A stretch of DNA of 64,000 nucleotides, from assembly GCA_019638485.1 (NCBI GenBank), contig JAHBTP010000003.1, forward strand, positions 124,001 through 188,000, read 5' to 3'. Below, one piece after another: positions 35,640 to 43,920 of the stretch; positions within the stretch are counted from its first letter, which is position 1, and every line of letters starts with the position of its first letter. Below the pieces are notes generated by a model. It did not search any database, had not been told where the DNA came from, and saw only the letters and a list, made by a program, of their open reading frames with translations. A program made the position numbers and the translations under genes. This DNA comes from Ferruginibacter sp. GTDB lineage: Bacteria > Bacteroidota > Bacteroidia > Chitinophagales > Chitinophagaceae.

Positions 35640-36485
35640 ATGCAGGTAAAGCAATTTAATACATTGTTTATAGAACCATTATTATTCCGATTTTCTTCTT
35701 CAATGGCTAATCATTTAGGCTTAAGGTTATTGGAACATTTTACCGGAATCAGCCCTAATCAATATCGAGCGGGCAAAGCGTTCACTATCTCTCCTAATCA
35801 GGAATCAGAAATCCGTTTAGCTATCCAAGCGCTAATAGCCGGCAAACCTATTCAATATATCACTGGCACTGAATACTTCTATCATTTAGCCTTCCATGTT
35901 ACGCCGGATGTATTAATCCCCCGACCTGAAACAGAAGAGCTAACGGAAATGATTATACGCTATGCAAAGAATTCTTCAGGCACACTCCTAGATATAGGTA
36001 CAGGCAGTGGTTGCATTGCTATCACCTTACAAAAGTACCTTAAGCATTTCCGGGTTGAAGCCATTGATGTAAGCCGGAAAGCATTGGCTGTGGCAGCGTT
36101 AAATAATTCAAACCATCATACTCAGGTTTTTTTCAAACAGGTTGATTTTTTAAACGAACAGGAAAGTGACCGTTTAGGCAAGTACAATATCATTGTTAGC
36201 AATCCACCTTATATACCAATAACACAATGTGATAAAGTAGATAGAACGGTACGTGACTATGAGCCTCGTATAGCCTTATTTGCATCTGACCATCAAATAT
36301 TTTATAAAGCCATTGCTCAATTTGCCAAAAAACATTTAATGCCCGGTGGAAAAATATTTTTAGAAGCACACCAGGATTATATTGAGGAAACAGCGGAGCT
36401 ATTTAGGAAAAACTATGCTGAGGTTATAGTTATAACCGATATAAGTGGTAATAAAAGAATGCTTGAGATTACTCAGTTCCACTAA
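35640..36485 (+). CDS. prmC: Release factor glutamine methyltransferase PrmC
   Basis: A 281-residue protein with the N-terminal PrmC helical domain (GKPIQYITGTEYFYHLAFHVTPDVLIPRPETEEL) and the SAM-binding methyltransferase (LLDIGTGSGCIAITL near residue 116). The substrate-glutamine NPPY motif is in IIVSNPPYIPIT near residue 188. It N5-methylates the GGQ glutamine of RF1/RF2. Its last 17 bp overlap the 3' end of the convergent exbD gene. The mRNA is probably leaderless. Confidence 0.96.
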   Translation: MQVKQFNTLFIEPLLFRFSSSMANHLGLRLLEHFTGISPNQYRAGKAFTISPNQESEIRLAIQALIAGKPIQYITGTEYFYHLAFHVTPDVLIPRPETEELTEMIIRYAKNSSGTLLDIGTGSGCIAITLQKYLKHFRVEAIDVSRKALAVAALNNSNHHTQVFFKQVDFLNEQESDRLGKYNIIVSNPPYIPITQCDKVDRTVRDYEPRIALFASDHQIFYKAIAQFAKKHLMPGGKIFLEAHQDYIEETAELFRKNYAEVIVITDISGNKRMLEITQFH

Positions 36486-36876
36486 CCGTAGCTGATGTAT
36501 TTGCGCCGAGCCGACGAGCTGCCTTCATCACTCTTACAATTTCGCCCCATTGGGCAACAGAGTCTGCATTAATAACTACAGCAGGCTTTAAACTATCTCC
36601 TTCATGAATATATTTACGCAAAGCCGATTCAAGGGAATCGGGGTGGATCTGTTTTGAACCAACAAAGATGCGCTTATTCTTATCTACGCTTACTACCACA
36701 CTTTGTTTTTGACGAGTATCACTTTTTGCCTTGGGCACACTCATTCTAATTACGTTAGGATTAGCAAGTGTAGAAATCATAAGGAAAAACATAAGCAGTA
36801 TAAACAAAATATCATTCAGCGGACCCGTGTCCACCTCTTGTTGCTCATCCCTGAATTTATTCTTTCTTAAATTCAT
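36469..36876 (-). CDS. exbD: ExbD/TolR-family biopolymer transport protein
   Basis: A 135-residue protein with one N-terminal membrane helix (about 20-40, DTGPLNDILFILLMFFLMISTLANP, including the functional Asp in LNDILF) and a periplasmic C-terminal domain (PAVVINADSVAQWGEIVRVMKAARRLGA). With ExbB it uses the proton-motive force to energise TonB- or Tol-type systems. It lies 11 bp after exbB. No second exbD and no tonB follows, unlike many Bacteroidota loci that carry two exbD genes and tonB. Confidence 0.93.
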   Translation of the reverse strand: MNLRKNKFRDEQQEVDTGPLNDILFILLMFFLMISTLANPNVIRMSVPKAKSDTRQKQSVVVSVDKNKRIFVGSKQIHPDSLESALRKYIHEGDSLKPAVVINADSVAQWGEIVRVMKAARRLGANTSATVSGTE

Positions 36877-36887
36877 GTAATTAAAAA

Positions 36888-37565
36888 TTAACGAGTAGGC
36901 TCTTGGAGCATATCAATAAATTCATTGCTTGCACTTTCCATCATATTACCTGTGCGGTTAACTTGTGTATCTAAATAAGCATAACCTAAATAAGCCAACA
37001 TACCAATAATCAAACCGGTAGCAGAGGTAATTAATTTAATATACATAGCATCTGCAATTTGACTGATAGAAGGATTTTCTACTGTGGCAAATTGTTTCAA
37101 TAATAAAACAAGGCCTACAATTGTACCAACGAAGCCAAAAAGCGGTGCAAAGCGAGAAATAACTGAAAGAATAGACATGTTCTTTTCTAATTTATACATC
37201 TCTAACTTCCCTGTATTTTCCATACTTTTCTCAATAGCATCAATGGGTTTACCAATCCTTTGAATACCCTTGTCAATTATACGGGCTACCGGATGGGAAG
37301 TATTTGCAGCCAAACTGCGTGCAGCAGAAATATTCCCATTAACAATATTATCTCTGATAATACTCATGAAATTCTGATCTACCTGCCCCGCTTTTCTTAT
37401 AACTAATAAACGCTCAAAGAAAAAGAATATCGTAAGAACAAATAACAGATAAAGAGGCCACATCAATGGACCGCCCTTTCCTAAGAGACTCCATACTGAT
37501 TCGGTTTTGGTAACAACCTCCGCCCCAACTGCGGTAGAATCTATTTGTAAGAATATATCAAACAT
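36888..37565 (-). CDS. exbB: ExbB/TolQ/MotA-family proton channel
   Basis: A 225-residue protein with three membrane helices: residues 30-52 (GGPLMWPLYLLFVLTIFFFFERLLVI), about 130-155 (FAPLFGFVGTIVGLVLLLKQFA) and about 170-195. The GTIVG and GLIIGMLAYLGY segments match the proton-channel signature. It pairs with exbD downstream. A perfect palindrome lies 74 bp upstream of the start (37639-37655). Confidence 0.95.
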   Translation of the reverse strand: MFDIFLQIDSTAVGAEVVTKTESVWSLLGKGGPLMWPLYLLFVLTIFFFFERLLVIRKAGQVDQNFMSIIRDNIVNGNISAARSLAANTSHPVARIIDKGIQRIGKPIDAIEKSMENTGKLEMYKLEKNMSILSVISRFAPLFGFVGTIVGLVLLLKQFATVENPSISQIADAMYIKLITSATGLIIGMLAYLGYAYLDTQVNRTGNMMESASNEFIDMLQEPTR

Positions 37566-37638
37566 GCAAAATGATTTAGCAGATATGTGTGCAATACAAC
37601 AAAACTATGCGCATTTTACTGCACAACAAATTGTTAAT

Positions 37639-37655
37639 GTTCACAGGGTGTGAAC
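37639..37655. promoter_or_regulatory. Perfect palindrome GTTCACA-N3-TGTGAAC upstream of exbB
   Basis: A 7-bp perfect inverted repeat with a 3-nt spacer in the 207-bp gap between the exbB start and the SPFH stop. Its symmetry and position suggest a dimeric regulator site or a hairpin in the 5' region. No T tract follows on the minus strand, so a terminator is less likely. Confidence 0.35.
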
Positions 37656-37772
37656 TTCTCATCCTATTTTTTGGCTCATACAAAAAGAGCATAAAAAAGA
37701 AAAAGGTTTATGGGAAAAGTTTAGTAAAATATTTAAAAAAATAAATCTACGTGTACAAGAAACAGCTTATTC

Positions 37773-38696
37773 CTACTGGGTTTTTAATTGCATCATACCA
37801 ATAATTTGTTTCATTGTTCTTTCCATACCGTCGCTTCCACCCTCAAGGAAAATCACATTTCCCTTTCCATATTCTGCAAAGTTTTTAATAGCCTCCACCC
37901 ACATACTAAACAAAATAACATTGGTATCTAAGTTAGCTTGCTTCATTTCAGTTGCAGCGGTACTCATTCCTTTTGCCACCTCTTCTCTAAAAAGAGCTAC
38001 GCCCTGTCCTCTCAACTGAGCAGCAAGCCGTTCTGCTTCGGCAGAAATTTTTATTGCATTACCTTCTGCTTCAGCGGCCTTTGTTTTAGTAATCAACAAT
38101 GCCTGGCCTTCATTCTCGGCTGCAGCCTTTAGGTTATTACTTGCCACTACCTTACTCATACTATCCATAATAACCTGGTCGAAGGTGATATCATTAATTT
38201 GTAAATCTTGCAAATGATATCCCCAGTCTTCAAGAGAAGCATCTACATGTTGTTTTACAAATTCTACAATATCTCTACGTAAGCCTAATATCTCAGACTG
38301 TCGTCTGGTAGCCACAAAGGCTCGAATATTCCCTTCAATAGTGCGTACCAGAGCTTGCATCAAATCTCGGTCACTAATAAATTTAAAAGCAACCTTTTGA
38401 ATCGTTTCTTCATTTTCGTTTTGTACTGAATACAAAAGCATAGATTTAAAATATACATTTGCCTGGTCAATGGTTACCGCTTGAAATTCTAACTCAACAG
38501 ATCTATTTTGAATACTCACTTTTTTATAGACCTGTTCTAAAAATGGAATTTTAAAATTCAATCCGGGCCGCATCACTCGACGGTATTTCCCAAACATGGT
38601 TACTACACCTACAAAAGCCTGATTAATGGTAACAAAACCGCTTAGAAGAAATAAAATAGGGAGAATTACCCACAAAAGTTGAAATATATTATCCAT
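37773..38696 (-). CDS. SPFH/band 7 (stomatin/prohibitin-like) membrane protein
   Basis: A 307-residue protein with one N-terminal membrane helix (residues 5-25, LLWVILPILFLLSGFV), the SPFH domain (about 30-200, including VVTMFGKYRRVMRPGLNFKIPFLEQVYKKVSIQNRSVELE) and a coiled region rich in Ala/Glu (EAEGNAIKISAEAERLAAQLRGQG) near 200-240. Such proteins form oligomeric membrane scaffolds, often controlling proteases such as FtsH. No NfeD partner is adjacent. It follows pepT by 26 bp. Confidence 0.92.
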   Translation of the reverse strand: MDNIFQLLWVILPILFLLSGFVTINQAFVGVVTMFGKYRRVMRPGLNFKIPFLEQVYKKVSIQNRSVELEFQAVTIDQANVYFKSMLLYSVQNENEETIQKVAFKFISDRDLMQALVRTIEGNIRAFVATRRQSEILGLRRDIVEFVKQHVDASLEDWGYHLQDLQINDITFDQVIMDSMSKVVASNNLKAAAENEGQALLITKTKAAEAEGNAIKISAEAERLAAQLRGQGVALFREEVAKGMSTAATEMKQANLDTNVILFSMWVEAIKNFAEYGKGNVIFLEGGSDGMERTMKQIIGMMQLKTQ

Positions 38697-38722
38697 AAAA
38701 ATCTTTAAATTGAAGATATTAA

Positions 38723-39973
38723 TTATTTAGATTCTTCTTCCCAAATAGTACATAAATGAATCATCACTTCAGCTGCTTTTGCCATATCTGATGTACCAAT
38801 CCATTCCAATTTGCTATGGATATTTTGCATTCCGGTAAAGATATTAGGACATGGCAATCCCATATAGCTCAATCTGCTTCCATCTGTGCCACCTCTTATA
38901 CTATCTGATACTACTTCAAGGCCTGCGCATTTAATAGCTTTAGCTGCATAATTTACTATTTCAGGATGTTTAACCAAAACATCTTTCATATTACGATACT
39001 GTTCACTTATTTCATAGGTTACGCTTGTTCCGGGATAGGGTGCGATGGCTGCCTCTGCAAGTGATTTAAGCCTCGCATGATGTGAAGTGAGTTTTGCAGT
39101 TTCAAAATCTCGAACGATAAACTGAACGACCGCCTTTTCTGCAATACCATTAAAAGCAACAGGATGTACAAAGCCCTCTCTCTTTTCAGTCGTTTCCGGG
39201 CTCCATTCATTTTTGGGCAATGAATCTAAAAATCCTCCAGCAATTTTGAGGGCATTAATCAATCTGTTTTTTGCATATCCCGGATGTACAATCACCCCAT
39301 TGAAAGTAATCGTAGCCGCATCAGCACTGAATGTTTCATCTTCTAAACTTCCCGCCTCGCCACCATCAAAAGTATATCCTGCGTGTGCGTTAACTTTTTT
39401 CATATCAATATGATCAGTACCCTTACCCACTTCTTCATCAGGAGTGAAGATTATACGTACTTCACCGTGTGAGATTTCAGGATGGTCTATCAAAAATTTA
39501 ACACCCTGCATAATAGCGGCAACTCCACTTTTATCATCGGCTCCCAATAAGGTTAAGCCACTAGCGGTAATAATATCCTTACCAATATGTTTTTTAAGAT
39601 AAGGAAAATCATTCATGCTTAATTTTAGCGTATTATCATCCGGAAGTATAATATCCTTACCATCGTAACCTGTATGAAGGATGGGCTTAACATTAGTGCC
39701 GCTACAATCAGGCGCTGTATCTACATGCGAGCAAAACGCAATTACCGGTGTGTTTTTTTTCGAATTGGAAGGCAAAGTAGCATACACATAACCGTTAGTA
39801 TCCATTTGCACATCTTGTAATCCCATCTGCTTAAGCTCACCCGTTAAAATAATGGATAAGTTCTTCTGCTTTTCTGTAGTCGGTGCAGCATTACTTGTTG
39901 GGTCACTTTGTGTATCCACCTGCACATAACGCATGAAACGTTCCGCAACCTCTTTTGTATCTATAGAAATCAT
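38723..39973 (-). CDS. pepT: Peptidase T (M20 tripeptidase)
   Basis: A 416-residue M20 zinc enzyme: FCSHVDTAPD (first zinc His and catalytic Asp near residue 83), LLGADDKSGVAAI (bridging Asp near 145), FTPDEEVGKG (catalytic Glu-Glu near 180), FDGGEAGSLEDETFSAD, and the dimerisation-domain His in NIHSKLEWIG. It removes the N-terminal residue of tripeptides. A TAnnTTTG element lies 29 nt before the ATG. Confidence 0.96.
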   Translation of the reverse strand: MISIDTKEVAERFMRYVQVDTQSDPTSNAAPTTEKQKNLSIILTGELKQMGLQDVQMDTNGYVYATLPSNSKKNTPVIAFCSHVDTAPDCSGTNVKPILHTGYDGKDIILPDDNTLKLSMNDFPYLKKHIGKDIITASGLTLLGADDKSGVAAIMQGVKFLIDHPEISHGEVRIIFTPDEEVGKGTDHIDMKKVNAHAGYTFDGGEAGSLEDETFSADAATITFNGVIVHPGYAKNRLINALKIAGGFLDSLPKNEWSPETTEKREGFVHPVAFNGIAEKAVVQFIVRDFETAKLTSHHARLKSLAEAAIAPYPGTSVTYEISEQYRNMKDVLVKHPEIVNYAAKAIKCAGLEVVSDSIRGGTDGSRLSYMGLPCPNIFTGMQNIHSKLEWIGTSDMAKAAEVMIHLCTIWEEESK

Positions 39974-40002
39974 TATTAAAATTTACTGTTAACTTAAGTT
40001 AT

Positions 40003-40010
40003 CAAAAATA
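40003..40010 (-). promoter_or_regulatory. -7 promoter element TATTTTTG for pepT
   Basis: Minus-strand TATTTTTG, exact TAnnTTTG match, 29 nt before the ATG at 39973, between the FKBP stop and pepT. Confidence 0.45.
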
Positions 40011-40052
40011 AAACAGGCAGCTTAAACTGTATTTAAGGGTGTTTGATAAACA

Positions 40053-40481
40053 TTAGGCTATCTCAATTAATTCAATATCAAAAACCAAATCCTTCCCTGC
40101 AAGAAAATGATTAGCATCCAGCACCACAATATCATCAATTAATTCTGCTACGGTTACTTCAAAATTCTGACCTTGATCATTACTCATCATCAATTGCATA
40201 CCCACTTCAATTTGCATGTCTTGTGGAATGTTCTCTTTTGGAATACGTACCATATTTTCTTCGCTACGTTCACCGTATGCTTCTGCAGCAGGGATAATGA
40301 AATTTTTCTTCTCTCCAACAGCCATACCGGGTAAAGCATCATCAAACCCTTTTATCATTTGGCCTGAGCCTACCGAAAACTGTAATGGTTCGCGTCCAAT
40401 TGAAGAATCAAATTGCTCACCGGTAGTGAGCTTTCCGGTATAATGCACCTTAACTAAATCTCCCTGTTTAACTTGTTTCAT
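40053..40481 (-). CDS. FKBP-type peptidyl-prolyl isomerase (SlyD-like, short)
   Basis: A 142-residue protein with the FKBP core (GDLVKVHYTGKLTTGEQFDSS, ending GREPLQFSVGSGQMIKGFDDALPGMAVGEKK) and the IF/chaperone insert (ENIPQDMQIEVG ... FEVTVAELIDD) seen in SlyD. Length matches the SlyD family without its C-terminal His-rich metal tail. It assists protein folding in the cytosol. ATG at 40481. Confidence 0.93.
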   Translation of the reverse strand: MKQVKQGDLVKVHYTGKLTTGEQFDSSIGREPLQFSVGSGQMIKGFDDALPGMAVGEKKNFIIPAAEAYGERSEENMVRIPKENIPQDMQIEVGMQLMMSNDQGQNFEVTVAELIDDIVVLDANHFLAGKDLVFDIELIEIA

Positions 40482-40605
40482 TTAGAAATATTTAATGTTA
40501 ATCGCAAAGGTGCAGTCATTTTTTTTAATAGCCTTAAATAATTGAAATTGATTTACAATGCTTGCTTAATACTTAACTTCATTTTATCATTTTATTTCAA
40601 AAAGT

Positions 40606-40613
40606 TAGCTTTA
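40606..40613 (+). promoter_or_regulatory. Possible -7 element TAGCTTTA for namZ-fmt
   Basis: One mismatch from TAnnTTTG (A for the final G), 8 nt before the ATG at 40622. The same sequence stands before the GNAT gene at 54037-54044. Weak evidence. Confidence 0.3.
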
Positions 40614-40621
40614 TTTGAAAC

Positions 40622-41836
40622 ATGAAATATTGCTTTTTACTTATCTCCTCATTAATCCTTGTTAATTGCACTGCTCATGCACAGCAAAATAAAATAATTC
40701 CGGGTGCAGAACGAATGGAAGAATTCATTCCATTACTAAAAGAGAAGCGGGTGGGTGTATTTGCAAACCAAACCAGCATGGTTGGTAATATACATCTAAT
40801 AGACGCATTATTAAAACAAGGTATTCAGGTTATTAAGATATTCAGTCCGGAGCATGGCTTTAGAGGCACTGCTAACGCTGGCGAATCGGTAAAAAGCGGC
40901 AAGGACCCTAAAACCGGTTTGCCAATAATAAGCTTATATGGTAATCACAAGCGTCCCACAGAGCAGGAATTGGCAGATATTGATGTATTGGTTTTTGACA
41001 TTCAAGATGTAGGTGTTCGGTTTTATACATACATCTCTTCATTGGAAGAAATTATGGAAGCTGCATTTATCTACAATAAGCCGTTAATGCTTCTTGACCG
41101 GCCGAATCCTAATGGATTTTATATTGATGGCCCCGTATTAGAAAAATCATATCGCTCCTTCGTTGGATATCAATCTGTTCCGGTTGTATATGGCATGACC
41201 ATTGCAGAATATGCATTAATGATTGCCGGAGAAGGATGGCTTTCTCCTCAGGCAAATAAAAATTATACATATTATTTAAAATCAAAGCCAACAAAGGAAA
41301 CTCCCTTCCATTTTCAAGTTATCAAATGCCTCAATTATGATCACAGCATGCGATACAACTTACCTGTAAACCCTTCTCCCAATCTTCCGGATATGCAAGC
41401 GATTTATTGGTATCCAACTACCTGTCTTTTTGAGGGTACAATTCTCAGTGAAGGAAGGGGAACACCGAAACCTTTTCAATGGATTGGGCACCCACGCTTA
41501 CCAAAAACATTATTTTCATTTTCTCCCAAGCCTAATGCAGGAGCAAAAAGCAGTAAACATTATAATCAATCATGTTACGGATGGGACTTATCCAACATTA
41601 ATCCGGGCAATCAATTAAATCTTCAATATCTTCTTGATGCCTATCAATTATTTCCAGGCAAAGATTCATTCTTTTTGAAAAATAACTTTTTTAATAAACT
41701 GGCCGGAAATGCTACACTTATGCAACAAATTAAAAATGGATTAACAGAAAAGGAAATTAGAAACTCATGGACTACCGATTTGGATCACTTTAAAATATTA
41801 AGAAAAAAGTATTTATTATATAAAGATTTTGACTAA
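40622..41836 (+). CDS. namZ: Exo-beta-N-acetylmuramidase NamZ-like (DUF1343)
   Basis: A 404-residue protein with a signal peptide (MKYCFLLISSLILVNCTAHA; Cys16 could be a lipobox Cys but the surrounding VNCT is atypical). Motifs: EKRVGVFANQTSMVG, FSPEHGFRGTANAGE, DVLVFDIQDVGVRFYTY and MLLDRPNPNG. DUF1343 proteins include Tannerella NamZ, which removes MurNAc from peptidoglycan fragments; the assignment is by family. The stop at 41836 abuts the fmt ATG at 41837 with no gap. Confidence 0.88.
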   Translation: MKYCFLLISSLILVNCTAHAQQNKIIPGAERMEEFIPLLKEKRVGVFANQTSMVGNIHLIDALLKQGIQVIKIFSPEHGFRGTANAGESVKSGKDPKTGLPIISLYGNHKRPTEQELADIDVLVFDIQDVGVRFYTYISSLEEIMEAAFIYNKPLMLLDRPNPNGFYIDGPVLEKSYRSFVGYQSVPVVYGMTIAEYALMIAGEGWLSPQANKNYTYYLKSKPTKETPFHFQVIKCLNYDHSMRYNLPVNPSPNLPDMQAIYWYPTTCLFEGTILSEGRGTPKPFQWIGHPRLPKTLFSFSPKPNAGAKSSKHYNQSCYGWDLSNINPGNQLNLQYLLDAYQLFPGKDSFFLKNNFFNKLAGNATLMQQIKNGLTEKEIRNSWTTDLDHFKILRKKYLLYKDFD

Positions 41837-42769
41837 ATGAAGACACTGAAAGAATTACGTATTGTATTTATGGGAACTCCTGAATTTGCGGTTGCTTCAT
41901 TAAAAAAACTTGTAGAAGCAGGATGTAAGGTGGTGGCAGTGGTTACATCACCTGATAAACCTGCCGGCCGGGGGTTACAATTACAGGAAAGTGCAGTAAA
42001 AAGATTTGCAATAGAACATGGCTTAAAAATACTTCAACCTGTAAAGCTAAAAGATCCAAAGTTTGTAAATGAATTACGTAACTATAAAGCCGATATTCAA
42101 GTTGTGGTTGCATTCAGAATGTTGCCTGAAGTAGTATGGAAGATGCCGCCGCTGGGAACTATTAATGTTCATGGCTCATTACTTCCGCAATATCGCGGAG
42201 CAGCTCCCATTAACCATGCAATAATAAATGGCGAAAAAGAAACAGGGGTAACCACCTTTCTTTTACAACACGCCATTGACACTGGGTATATCTTATTATC
42301 TACGTCTATCCCTATCCGTGATAATGACAATGCAGGCTCTATACATGATAAACTAAAAGAGTTGGGTGCTAATTTATTATTAGACACATTAAAGGGAATA
42401 GCAGAAAATAAAATTACACCAAAACCTCAGCGCCTGTTACTTAACGAAGAAATAAAGCATGCCCCTAAAATCTATTCTGAGCATTGTGAAATAAACTGGC
42501 AAAAGAATGGTTTATCCATTCATAATCTCATACGCGGCCTAAGCCCTTACCCTACAGCCTTTACTCATTTAAACGGGAAGAAGCTGAAAATTTTCGCAGG
42601 CAATTATGAAGTTCATCCCGATTCAGAACCCGGGAGGATAAGAACGGATAAAAAAACATATTTACAATTTGACACCGGAGATGGCAGCTATCAAATTACT
42701 GAATTACAATTGGAAGGAAAGAAACGAATGGGAATAAGTGATTTTTTAAGAGGCTATCACTTCCCCTAA
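41837..42769 (+). CDS. fmt: Methionyl-tRNA formyltransferase
   Basis: A 310-residue protein with the 10-formyl-THF-binding N-terminal domain (RIVFMGTPEFAVASLKKL), the catalytic loop INVHGSLLPQYRGAAPINHAIINGE (Asn/His/Ser) and the C-terminal OB-fold (HNLIRGLSPYPTAFTHL). It formylates initiator Met-tRNA. It begins on the base after the namZ stop, so translational coupling is likely. Full length. Confidence 0.96.
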   Translation: MKTLKELRIVFMGTPEFAVASLKKLVEAGCKVVAVVTSPDKPAGRGLQLQESAVKRFAIEHGLKILQPVKLKDPKFVNELRNYKADIQVVVAFRMLPEVVWKMPPLGTINVHGSLLPQYRGAAPINHAIINGEKETGVTTFLLQHAIDTGYILLSTSIPIRDNDNAGSIHDKLKELGANLLLDTLKGIAENKITPKPQRLLLNEEIKHAPKIYSEHCEINWQKNGLSIHNLIRGLSPYPTAFTHLNGKKLKIFAGNYEVHPDSEPGRIRTDKKTYLQFDTGDGSYQITELQLEGKKRMGISDFLRGYHFP

Positions 42770-42803
42770 AATAGAAATAAAAATATTTCTTAAATGCTGA
42801 GAA

Positions 42804-43844
42804 TTAATAAGCAATTGTTACATCAAAAGTATCGGTAGTAATACCAAGTTCATCAGCTCCGGCATTACTGATTCGAAGATCTATCCCATCATTTTGTGAA
42901 ATATCAGGCATAACATCCAGCACTTTGGCATAAATTGTTTTATTTGAAGTGCGATTGGTAATTTTTAAAATACTTCCAGCCTGTGCTTCATTATTAAAGC
43001 AATAATATTTACCATCAGACCATCCGCTAGTACTCTTAAAAAAACCCGCAGTTACCGATTTTTCAGTTATTTTTCTCCCATTTATCTGGGCAGAATAAAC
43101 ATCTTTAAACTTACCTCCTGAAAATTTTTGAGGATTGGAAACGGAAACCGGCGCATCTGCCCTTTTCTGCTCTTTAACCTGAACATCTATTGATCCTTCT
43201 TTGCGTTGATTGGATTGCGCACCATCTTTAACTTGCTTTTCTGCTTCACGCGGCTGTGTAGAAATAGTCTGGTCTTGCACATTTGACTTCACTATAGATG
43301 CCTTTTCACGCTCATTACTTACAGTTAGTACGGACTCGGTATTAGTCGGAATTTTTATTGCTTGCTGTGCCAATGAGGATAATTCAGGCTTTACTTTCAA
43401 ATATCCAATAATAAGCAGATCGCCGGGTTTAATGTTATTATCTAAAAGCTTGTTCCATCTTATTAATTCTGCCGCAGCCACTCCATTAAATTGTTGCCCA
43501 ATAATATTCAATGTTTCCTTTGCCAATACTTTATGATATACGGGCACAAAAACTTCTTCTACTGACACAATTGGGTTTTGGGTAAAATTAGTTTCAACAA
43601 GTGGAATCTTTACATCTTGTCCGATACCAAGACCGGGTGAGGTATCTACATCAAGGTTATTAAAGGGCGCATATACGCGCGGGCTAATATTGTATAGTCT
43701 TCCGATACTGTAAAAATTCTCTTTGGGAGCCGTTTTATGAATGATATAATGCTGACCACCCGAAACACCATCTACAACAATCTTATTATTTTGCGCATAG
43801 GATATAAATGGCAATAAGAAAATAATTGAGAAAAAATTTTTCAT
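42804..43844 (-). CDS. Secreted LysM-RlpA-type double-psi barrel protein
   Basis: A 346-residue protein with a signal peptide (MKNFFSIIFLLPFISYAQ), two LysM-type peptidoglycan-binding segments (QHYIIHKTAPKENFYSIGRLYNISPRVYAPFN, and HKVLAKETLNIIGQQFNGVAAAELIRWN), a Lys/Gln/Ser-rich linker (180-250) and a C-terminal RlpA-like double-psi beta barrel (VTAGFFKSTSGWSDGKYYCFNNEA ... IDLRISNAGADELGI). Related RlpA proteins bind or cleave denuded septal glycan; the key catalytic His/Asp of Pseudomonas RlpA are not obvious here. Probably a wall-binding envelope protein. Confidence 0.8.
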   Translation of the reverse strand: MKNFFSIIFLLPFISYAQNNKIVVDGVSGGQHYIIHKTAPKENFYSIGRLYNISPRVYAPFNNLDVDTSPGLGIGQDVKIPLVETNFTQNPIVSVEEVFVPVYHKVLAKETLNIIGQQFNGVAAAELIRWNKLLDNNIKPGDLLIIGYLKVKPELSSLAQQAIKIPTNTESVLTVSNEREKASIVKSNVQDQTISTQPREAEKQVKDGAQSNQRKEGSIDVQVKEQKRADAPVSVSNPQKFSGGKFKDVYSAQINGRKITEKSVTAGFFKSTSGWSDGKYYCFNNEAQAGSILKITNRTSNKTIYAKVLDVMPDISQNDGIDLRISNAGADELGITTDTFDVTIAY

Positions 43845-43920
43845 CGGATTAATTTTAGCTGCGGCAAAGATGCTAAAAAAATTACTAATCTCACAACAGA
43901 CTGGACAGGTTAGCAGAATT

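Noticed and set aside
42773-42790. AGAAATA/TATTTCT inverted repeat between fmt and the RlpA-like gene as a terminator
   Set aside because: Seven A/T-rich pairs with no T run make it likely by chance.
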